A stretch of 64,000 bases of DNA from UBA6522 sp965221035 (GTDB lineage Bacteria > Pseudomonadota > Gammaproteobacteria > Steroidobacterales > Rariloculaceae), in assembly GCA_965221035.1 (NCBI GenBank), contig OZ244860.1, forward strand, positions 868,001 through 932,000. The letters run 5' to 3'. How positions within the stretch are numbered: the stretch's first letter is position 1; each line of letters starts with the position of its first letter. A program made the translations under genes and the position numbers. Positions 1 through 8,800 of the stretch are shown piece after piece. A model generated the notes under the pieces. The model was not told where the DNA came from, did not search any database, and was given only the letters and a program-made list of their open reading frames with translations.

Positions 1-2
1 AC

Positions 3-107
3 ACGGGCGGAATCGTCGCCATCCGCGACAGCCGCGCCAGCCGCGACAGCTTGCAGGCCGCACCGGAAAGTAGCAGACTGGAATCAGCTGCTTGCAGAGG
101 CACATGA
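3..107 (+). CDS. possible 3' end of an upstream coding region (partial)
   Basis: One frame is open from the window edge to a TGA at 105-107 that overlaps the proposed ATG of the next gene in an ATGA arrangement. The visible 34 codons are rich in Ser, Ala and Arg and match nothing I recognise. It may be the tail of a translationally coupled upstream gene, or chance in high-GC DNA. Confidence 0.2.
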   Translation, partial: TGGIVAIRDSRASRDSLQAAPESSRLESAACRGT

Positions 108-3100
108 CTCAAGCGATGCGAATAGTAGTGGGATGGCTGGCTGCCGGTTGCGTTGTGTCGCTTGCGGTTGGTCTTTGGCTCGCCGTCGATCCGGGCGACC
201 AGCCTTCCGGGCCAATCGGCGATATCGATCCCGAGCGAGCATCAATCGAACGACTGATCGAGCGCACGCTCAGGGAAAGCCGGACGGGAGTGGAAGCGCC
301 CTCCACGATACCGGCACCCTCCGGCGATGCCCCGCCACGGGCGGAGACGCTCCCACCGGAGGAACCGCTGCAGGCTGAATCCCTCCGGACCGCCGCAATG
401 CTGGACGCGCTGCCGGAAGGCTATACGCTGGGTACGTACCACGGCGACATGCAACGCGCCGCCCGGACGGCGGTCCCCGTTACCGCTCACCCGCCCAATC
501 CTGACTGGATGGGAGCCGCCCCGGCACACGAGGCTATCCTCGAACTGGCGGCCGCGGCCTCGCGTGAATACTCGTTCGCGGTGCTTCGCGTTCTTCCGGC
601 TACGGACCTGCAGGCCCTCAACCGTTCGCTGGCGGCCTTGAACTCCCGGATCGAGGGAAGCACCGGCGAATACGTGCGCGTACGGGTACCGGCGGAGCGG
701 GGTCGGCTGGAAGACATTGAGGCACTAGAGGGCGTGCTGGGCATTGGCGCGGTCCCGCCCCAGATGAAGGCCGACACGGCGTTTGTGCGGGAAGCGGCGG
801 CGCTGTCGGCCAGCGAGCCGGTTCCAGTCTACATCACGCTGATGGCCGCGGACGCGGCGGGCGAGTGGCGCCAGGCGTTGACCGAACTCGGAGTGGTTGT
901 CGGCGCTTACGACCGGGATCTGCGCAGCTATACGGCGAACATGCCGGCCGCGGCGCTCGGGCCGCTGCTGGCGGCCGATTTCGTGCTTTCGGTGGAGCGG
1001 GTCCCCATCGTGGAAGCCCACCACGTCTCGGCGGTGCCGGTCATGGGCGTGGACGGCCTGCGCAGTTACGATGCGGCCACGGCGCAGTTCTCCGGCTGGA
1101 CCGGGACGGGTGTCGCGGTGGGCGTCATGGACACCGGTCTGAACACCGGCCACATGGACATCGCCCACGGTCGATCGAGCATCTGTGGGACCAATTTCGT
1201 CGGCGGGGAGAACTGGGATCTCTGGCTCGACCTGCACGGTCACGGCACACATGTCTTCGGCACCATTGCCGGGGCGGGCCGCAGCTACCCCGCGCTGGCC
1301 GGCATGGCGCCGGAAGTCAGCCATCTACGCTTCGCCAAGGTGCTCAGTACTGGGGGGAGCGGAATCGACGAAAACATACGCCGGGGGATGGACTATCTCG
1401 CGCAACCGTCGGGCTGCGTTTGGCAAGGCGAGCACACTGAAGCCATCAAGCCCTTGATCGTCAACATGAGCCTGGCGGCGGTCGACCTGGCGTTCGCGGG
1501 CCGGGGCCTTGGGGCTCGCAAGCTCGATTCTATCGTACAGTCTCACTCCCAGCTCTATGTCGTGGCCCAGGCGAACAGCGGAGACCAGGGCTTTTCGAAC
1601 TACGGGGCGGCGAAGAACTCGCTTTCGGTGGGGGCCGTGCACGATTCCGGCCTCGTCGCCGACTTCAGCAGCCACGGGCCCACCGCGGACGGCAGGCTCG
1701 CACCGAGCGTCGTGGGCACGGGCGTGAACCTCACCTCCGCCGCAGGCAGTGGCTCGCAATTCGGCAACAGAACATTTTCCGGCACCAGTATGGCGTCTTC
1801 GTCGGTGTCGGGCGTGGCCGCACTGCTGATGCAGGCGCGACCGGAGTTCCAAAACCGCGCCGCGCTGGCCCGGGCCCGACTCATGGCCAGCGCCATACGG
1901 CCGGATGTCTACCTCGAAAGCCGCGCCGCGTTGCCGGAGGACAACACCGACGGTCCGGGCACATTTCAGAATCAGTACGGACTGGGCCTGGTGTCGGCGC
2001 GCACCAGCCTGTTGTCGAATGACGAGCCCGGCGGCTGGTTCATTGGCAGCGCGAGTTCGCGGCCGGACAACGACAGCTACGAGTACATCGACATCAAGGT
2101 GCCGGAGGATGCCACGCGGCTGGACATCGTGCTCACCTGGGACGAGCCGCCCGCGGACATCCTGACGAGGTCCGTGCTGAACAACCTGGACCTGTGGGCC
2201 GACCGGGGCGCGGACTGCGGCGAGGGAGCATGCGGCGAATACTCCTCGCGGTCCGAGGTCGACAACGTGGAATGGTTATTGATCCAGGACCCGGCGGCGG
2301 GCACCTACCGGATCAAGGTGGTGCCGGTGGAGGTGTACGGGGAACCGAGCACAGCCGCCGTGGCCTGGAAGGTGCTGCGCGGGAACCCGACACCAGAACT
2401 GAAGTTGGAGGTCGAGGACACCTCACCCAGCGACGACAGTGAGTACCTGACGCTTGATGTCACCGTGGATGCGAACCACCACGTCGCCTCCGGAACCACC
2501 GTGCATCTTGGTTGCCGCGGCGATTGTGCTGGATTCATTTATGGCTACCGAGCGTACCGCACCCGCGTGCTCAGAAAAGACGACGTGACTATTCCGGAGG
2601 ATGCCCCACTGCGAAGAGACCACTTGGAATCCACGAGCGGGACCGCACCCCCTGTCTCGATCGGTGAGGTTCTTGCGGGCCAGCCCCGACGCTTGCAGCT
2701 TCAGTTGGAACGGGAAACTCTGAGCAGAGTAGCGCAGTCCACAACTCGTGATTACGTTTCGATCATTGCGCGCTCATGGAACGCTGAAGCCGCAAGTCGG
2801 TGCCTGGAATTCGGCACAGACAGCGAGATCGCAGTCCAGGAGGATTGCGACGCTCCGGTCAACGATGACTTTTCCGCCGCAACGCTCCTCGTGGGCGGTG
2901 AGGGCGAGGCATCGGCAGATTTTTTCCTCGCATCGCAAGAACCGGGAGATCCGGGAGTCACCATTGACTCCAGAACCCTGTGGTATCGGTGGCGTACACC
3001 TACGGATGGGCTCTACCGCTTCCGGCTCCAGGAATCGGATACCGGCGACGCTGCGAGCGCCGATCTCGCGCTGTTCACGGGCAACAGTCTTGCCGGCCTC

Positions 3101-5749
3101 GAGATGGCCGTTGAAAAACACGATGCCTCGGAACTCAGCTTCCCAGCGCAGGAAAGCGCCGAATATCGGCTGCGAATCGCGTCGAACAGTTGGCGGATTC
3201 CGCCGCCGATTACACTCCAATGGGAATCGGCAGACTCGCGGCCGGGAAACGACGACTTTGCCTTTGCCCGAATGATTGAAGGAGTACAGGGCCAGGTCGA
3301 AGGCACCAACGACGGGGCGACCATCGAGCGAGGCGAATTCCTCGGCGGCGCGGCGGCGAGCGTCTGGTACCGCTGGACAGCCCCCGATGACGGCGTGTGG
3401 ACATTATTCACGGATGTAGGCCCATTGACAGTTAGAGTGTTCGAGGGTGCGAGCGTTAGCACACTTCGACTGCTTTCCTCTCCCGTGCAAACAAGTCGAG
3501 CGCATCTGGTAGCCAAGAAAGGTGAAACGTATCACGTGCTGGTTGGGACCCGGTCTGCTGACGCATCCTCGCACGACTTCACACTGAGCTGGGACCCCAT
3601 CACAAGCGCAAGCTTTGGCAACAGTCTATTTGAAGGGGCGATGGACATTGGCGGACGGGAGGGAATCGCAGCTGTCTCCGAGGGCGAACTTGTGGAACCA
3701 GGAGAGCCCCAAGCCACCGGTGCAGGTACCCGCTGGTGGCGATGGACGGCGCCTGCGGACGGCCGATTCACATGGAGAATGGACCAAAGTTTCAGCGTCA
3801 GCATATCTGACCGGACTTCGACCGCCTTCAGGCTTACGCTGTTTACCGGAGAGTCGCTGGAAAATCTGGAGGTTCTTGGCACGCTGAAGAGCGGAGGGGG
3901 TACATTCGTCCTGGACGCGACCGAAGGAGTCCGCTATTGGATCGCCGTTGGTCGCAGCGCCGAATTGATAGGTTCCTTGACACCGATCCGCGGCCGACCG
4001 CCAACGGAATTCACTTGGGGCCCCACGCCAGCAAATGACGACCGCGACGCCGCGTTTGCGATTGCTGGCGCCACCGGCTCTGCGCTGGCCATGCTGGGTT
4101 ACGCTACGCGGGCCCCGAACGAGCCATCGGAGCCGGTGGGTGAAAACTCGGTGTGGTGGCGTTGGAGCACGCCCGACGGCGGTTGGCACAGATTCTGGGT
4201 AGAAGGGAATCAACTGTCCAATGTGCTCGCCATATATCCAAGCGGCGTTGCGATGCGGCCCGTTGCCGACAGCGAACGAACGCTGCATGCCAACGGACGT
4301 GCCGAGCTTTTCTTGCTCGCCGAGCCGGGGCGGATCTACGAAATCCGATTGGCAACGCGGCCGGGCCTTTTCGATTCTGTCACAGGTCCAAGAGAGGCGC
4401 AGTCGGGGACGCTTCGATGGAAGGCAGCCACTGCGCCCGCGTATCTGGGCTACAAGGGCGCCGTCACCCGCGAATCCTTGGCATCCACCCCATTGCCCCA
4501 CGGCCTCCTGCAATGGCCGAATGGCCTTGCCATCAGTGAAGACGGCGACTACCTTTTCAGTTCTTCCAATAGCGGGATTCTCGTGTTTCTCCGGGACTCC
4601 GAGTCTGGCGAACTCGTGTTGGCCCATGCCCCCGAGAGATCGGGGGAACCGCACAGAAATTACGCGACATTGATTTGGGACGCTCAGTTTAATCGTCTGA
4701 TCGGAATGAGCCCCAGCGACTCGTCGAACCTTGGTTTCGAAGCTTACAGCTTGGATCTGTTCAAGAACGGGGCGCTAGGCCCGCCCGACAAGATTACCTT
4801 GAGCGGAGGCTCTGGGAGCTTCTCCACGGGCGGAAAACTGAGCCCAGACGGACGGCATTTCTACGTCCAAAGTTATCAGGATCGTAATGCCCTGTTCCTT
4901 GAGGCCTTTTCCGTCGACGCGCCAACGAAATGGGTGCTTGTACAGACAGTCCAATCGCAGGGTGTGCCAAACGAAGATGTCTTGGTTGTCGACGGCATCC
5001 ACCGCGCAGTTGACATGACGTTTTCCTCCGACGGTGGTTATCTATACGTTGCGACCGAAAACGCACTACTAGCGTTTGAAAGAGACAAATCGTCAGGAAA
5101 GCTTCAATTTATACAGCAGATTCAGGGTCTGCTTGATCCCGAAAGCCCCCTTTCCGTGCTTCGCAATATCCGATACGTGTCGCTTGGCGGCGACGGAACT
5201 ACGCTGTTCGTTTCAGGAAAACCTGGCCCCTCGACGGGGTGTTCTACAGGATATAACGAACTCGCGATCGTCGCCTTCGACATTGAAGAGAACTTGTCCA
5301 ACCCCGTCCATCTGACTACATTTTCCGGACTCGCTTGGCAGAAAGACAAAACCCTATGTTTTTATTTGGCAAGTCATTTGGATGCTGGACTCGATCCATT
5401 TAGCGATTGCGAGCGTCCTGTGCCGCATGCCGGTCGCGCCGCAGTAGACGTCGTTTGCCGCGACGGATATTTTGTCGTCGAGTGGCGACCGGACGAAGGT
5501 GAATATGAAGCTGTTGATTGGAGCAAACTTGGCGAGATGGATAGATTCAGGGCAATGCTCCCGCAAAACGTCCATACGGGACCTTGGATTCTGCGGTGGC
5601 CCCGTGTGGTGCAAAGCCCAGATGGTGCACATGTCTATATTGCGAGCAATACAACGGCGATACGCTGGGGGCACGAAGATGCGATTCACATTATTGAACG
5701 TGCGGCCGCCATGACCCAAGAAGATGCCCGGAATCTTGCGTTGCAATAA
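104..5749 (+). CDS. giant secreted subtilisin-like (S8) serine protease with repeat domains and C-terminal beta-propeller, copy 1
   Basis: About 1881 residues. A hydrophobic N-terminal segment (residues about 5-25) acts as signal or membrane anchor; the Cys in LAAGC is lipobox-like but is followed by more hydrophobic residues. The S8 catalytic residues are visible: Asp343 in VMDTGLNTG, His380 in HGHGTH and Ser562 in GTSMAS. After the catalytic domain come four repeated beta-rich units that share an NDD start and a W-Y/W-R-W-T-A-P core (about residues 920-1440, PPC-like), then a C-terminal region with repeats such as LSPDGRHFYV that resembles a 7-bladed lactonase-type propeller. Probably exported and degrades external protein. 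I prefer ATG 104 over TTG 92 because it matches the paralogue's start and overlaps an upstream stop (ATGA). Substrate unknown. Confidence 0.85.
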   Translation: MTQAMRIVVGWLAAGCVVSLAVGLWLAVDPGDQPSGPIGDIDPERASIERLIERTLRESRTGVEAPSTIPAPSGDAPPRAETLPPEEPLQAESLRTAAMLDALPEGYTLGTYHGDMQRAARTAVPVTAHPPNPDWMGAAPAHEAILELAAAASREYSFAVLRVLPATDLQALNRSLAALNSRIEGSTGEYVRVRVPAERGRLEDIEALEGVLGIGAVPPQMKADTAFVREAAALSASEPVPVYITLMAADAAGEWRQALTELGVVVGAYDRDLRSYTANMPAAALGPLLAADFVLSVERVPIVEAHHVSAVPVMGVDGLRSYDAATAQFSGWTGTGVAVGVMDTGLNTGHMDIAHGRSSICGTNFVGGENWDLWLDLHGHGTHVFGTIAGAGRSYPALAGMAPEVSHLRFAKVLSTGGSGIDENIRRGMDYLAQPSGCVWQGEHTEAIKPLIVNMSLAAVDLAFAGRGLGARKLDSIVQSHSQLYVVAQANSGDQGFSNYGAAKNSLSVGAVHDSGLVADFSSHGPTADGRLAPSVVGTGVNLTSAAGSGSQFGNRTFSGTSMASSSVSGVAALLMQARPEFQNRAALARARLMASAIRPDVYLESRAALPEDNTDGPGTFQNQYGLGLVSARTSLLSNDEPGGWFIGSASSRPDNDSYEYIDIKVPEDATRLDIVLTWDEPPADILTRSVLNNLDLWADRGADCGEGACGEYSSRSEVDNVEWLLIQDPAAGTYRIKVVPVEVYGEPSTAAVAWKVLRGNPTPELKLEVEDTSPSDDSEYLTLDVTVDANHHVASGTTVHLGCRGDCAGFIYGYRAYRTRVLRKDDVTIPEDAPLRRDHLESTSGTAPPVSIGEVLAGQPRRLQLQLERETLSRVAQSTTRDYVSIIARSWNAEAASRCLEFGTDSEIAVQEDCDAPVNDDFSAATLLVGGEGEASADFFLASQEPGDPGVTIDSRTLWYRWRTPTDGLYRFRLQESDTGDAASADLALFTGNSLAGLEMAVEKHDASELSFPAQESAEYRLRIASNSWRIPPPITLQWESADSRPGNDDFAFARMIEGVQGQVEGTNDGATIERGEFLGGAAASVWYRWTAPDDGVWTLFTDVGPLTVRVFEGASVSTLRLLSSPVQTSRAHLVAKKGETYHVLVGTRSADASSHDFTLSWDPITSASFGNSLFEGAMDIGGREGIAAVSEGELVEPGEPQATGAGTRWWRWTAPADGRFTWRMDQSFSVSISDRTSTAFRLTLFTGESLENLEVLGTLKSGGGTFVLDATEGVRYWIAVGRSAELIGSLTPIRGRPPTEFTWGPTPANDDRDAAFAIAGATGSALAMLGYATRAPNEPSEPVGENSVWWRWSTPDGGWHRFWVEGNQLSNVLAIYPSGVAMRPVADSERTLHANGRAELFLLAEPGRIYEIRLATRPGLFDSVTGPREAQSGTLRWKAATAPAYLGYKGAVTRESLASTPLPHGLLQWPNGLAISEDGDYLFSSSNSGILVFLRDSESGELVLAHAPERSGEPHRNYATLIWDAQFNRLIGMSPSDSSNLGFEAYSLDLFKNGALGPPDKITLSGGSGSFSTGGKLSPDGRHFYVQSYQDRNALFLEAFSVDAPTKWVLVQTVQSQGVPNEDVLVVDGIHRAVDMTFSSDGGYLYVATENALLAFERDKSSGKLQFIQQIQGLLDPESPLSVLRNIRYVSLGGDGTTLFVSGKPGPSTGCSTGYNELAIVAFDIEENLSNPVHLTTFSGLAWQKDKTLCFYLASHLDAGLDPFSDCERPVPHAGRAAVDVVCRDGYFVVEWRPDEGEYEAVDWSKLGEMDRFRAMLPQNVHTGPWILRWPRVVQSPDGAHVYIASNTTAIRWGHEDAIHIIERAAAMTQEDARNLALQ

Positions 5750-5873
5750 CTTGAATCATGTGCACAAACGATCTCCGAGAACCAAGACACATGAAATCAC
5801 GAGATATCAGCAAGCATGCTGGTTGCGGTAGCGCCACAACGCAGTAGTCCGGTATTTTCTGGTCGCACAACAC

Positions 5874-8800
5874 ATGAGACAAGCGATGCGAATAGTAGTG
5901 GGATGGCTGGCTGCCGGTTGCGTTGTGTTGCTTGCGGTTGGTCTTTGGCTCGCCGTCAACCCGGGCGGCCAGCCAATAAAGCCAAACGGCGATATCGATC
6001 CCGAGCAAGCGTCCATCGAACGGTTGCTTGAGCGCACGCTCAGGGAAAGCCGGATCGGTGAGGAAGCGCCCTCCACGATTCCGGCACCTTCCGGCGATGC
6101 CCCGCCACGGACGGAGACGCTCCCACCGGAGGAACCGCTACATGCGGAATCCCGCCAGACCGCCGCAATGCTGGACGCACTGCCGGAAGGCTACACGCTG
6201 GGTACGTACCACGGCGACATGCAACGCGCTGCCAGGACAGCAGTACCGGATGTCGCTCACCCGCCCAATCCTGACTGGATGGGAGCCGCCCCAGCCCACG
6301 AGGCAATCCTCGAACAGGCGGCCGCGGCCTCGCGCCCGTACTCGTTCGCAGTGCTTCGCGTTCTTCCTGGCACGGACTTGCAGGCCCTCAACCGTTCGCT
6401 GGCGGCCTTGAACTCCCGGATCGAGGGAAGCACCGGCGAATACGTACGCGTACGGGTACCGGCCGAGCGGGACCAACTCGAATCGGTTGCGGCTCTTGAG
6501 GGCGTGCTAGGCATTGGCGCGGTTCCGCCCGGGCTGAAGGCCGACACGGTGTTCGTGCGGGAGGCGGCGACGCTGTCGGCCAGCGAGCCGGTTCCAGTCT
6601 ACATCACGCTGATGGCCGCGGACGCGGCGGGCGAGTTGCGCCAGGCGTTGACCGAACTCGGAGTGGTTGTCGGCGCTTACGACCGGGATCTGCGCAGCTA
6701 TACGGCGAACATGCCGGCCGCAGCGCTCGGGCCGTTGCTGGCAGCCGATTTCGTACTCTCGGTAGAGCAAGTCCCTATTGTGTCAGCCAACCACGCCTCC
6801 GCCGTGCCGGTCATGGGCGTGGACGGCCTGCGCAGTTACGATGCGGCCACGGCGACGTTCTCCGGCTGGACTGGATCGGGTGTGGCGGTGGGCGTCATGG
6901 ACACCGGCCTGAACACCGGCCACATGGACATCGCCCACGGTCGATCGAGCATCTGCGGGACCAATTTCGTCGGTGGGGAGAACTGGGATCTCTGGCTCGA
7001 CCTGCGCGGTCACGGCACACATGTCTTCGGAACCATTGCCGGGGCGGGCCGCAGCCATCCGGCGCTGGCCGGCATGGCGCCGGAAGTCAGCCATCTTCGC
7101 TTCGCCAAGGTGCTCTCTGCTCACGGGGGCGGAATCGGCGAGGACATACGCCGTAGCATGGACTATCTCGCGCAACCGTCGGGCTGCTTCTGGCAAGGCG
7201 AGGCTACCGCAACCGTCAAGCCCTTGATCGTCAACATGAGCCTGGCCGCGGTCGACCTGGCGTTCGCGGGCCGTGGCCTGGGGGCACGCAAGCTCGATTC
7301 GGTCGTCCATACTCACTCCCAGCTCTATGTCGTGGCCCAGGCGAATAGCGGGAACCAGGGGTTTTCGAACTACGGGGCGGCGAAGAACTCGCTTTCGGTG
7401 GGGGCCGTGCACGATTCCGGCCTTGTCGCCGACTTCAGCAGCCACGGGCCCACCGCGGACGGCAGACTCGCACCAAGCGTCGTGGGAACCGGCGTGGACC
7501 TCACCTCAGCCACAGGCAGTGCCTCGCCATCCGGCACAAAAACCCTGACCGGCACCAGTATGGCGTCGTCGTCGGTGTCGGGCGTGGCCGCACTGCTGAT
7601 GCAGGCTCGACCTGAGTTCCAAAACCGCGCCGCACTGGCCCGGGCCCGACTCATGGCCAGCGCCATACGGCCGGATGTCTACCTCGAAAGCCGCGCCGCG
7701 TTGCCGGAGGACAACACCGACGGTCCGGGCACATTTCAGAATCAGTACGGATTGGGCCTGGTGTCGGCGCGCACCAGCCTGTTGTCGAATGACGAGCCCG
7801 GCGGCTGGTTCATCGGCAGCGCGAGTTCGCGGCCGGACAACGACAGCTACGAGTATATCGACATCGAGGTGCCGGAGGACGCCACGCGGCTGGACATCGT
7901 GCTCACCTGGGACGAGCCGCCCGCGGACATCCTGACGAGGTCTGTGCTGAACAACCTGGACCTGTGGGCCGACCGGGGCGCGGACTGCGGCGAGGGAGCG
8001 TGCGGCGAACACTCCTCGCGGTCGGAGGTCGACAACGTGGAATGGTTATTGATCCGGGACCCGGCGGCGGGAACCTACCGGATCAAGGTGGTGCCGGTGG
8101 AGGTCTATGGAGAGTCGAGCACGGCCGCCGTGGCCTGGAAGGTGCTGCGCGGGAACCCGACACCAGAACTCAAGTTGGAGGTTGAGGACACCTCACCCAG
8201 CGACGACAGTGAGTACCTGACGCTTGATGTCACCGTAGATGCGAGCCATTACGTCGCCTCCGGAACCACCGTGCATCTTGGTTGCCGCGGCGATTGTGGA
8301 TTCAGCAGCTCACGGGGCTATCTTCCGGCCCTCACGCGCGTATATCGCCTGGACGGTCTCACTGGCCCGCAGGTACCGGGCCTGTGGAAGGTATGGCCTC
8401 AAGGCGCTCCCCCGGTCCCGATCGGAGAGCTGTCGCCGGGGCAATCCCGGCGTGTGCGGCTCCACTTTCGGCGGTACGAGCTTGAATTCTACAGCAGCGA
8501 TGTAGTGTCAATTGTTGCGCACTCGTGGAATGCCCAAGCCGCTGGTCAATGCGTGGAAATCGGTCCCGACGGGTTTGAAGACAGCACTTGCGAGCCTCCG
8601 GGCAATGACCGTTTTTCGGACTCCGAACTCATTGAGGGGAGCACCGGCGATGCAAGGGTGGATTTACTCCTTGCATCGCGCGACCCGGGTGATCCGGGAG
8701 TCTCGGCCGACAGCCGGACATTGTGGTACCGGTGGGTTGCGCCGACGCAAGGTATTTACCGGTTTCGGCTCCAGCAATTGGACGCCGGTCATCCGGCGAG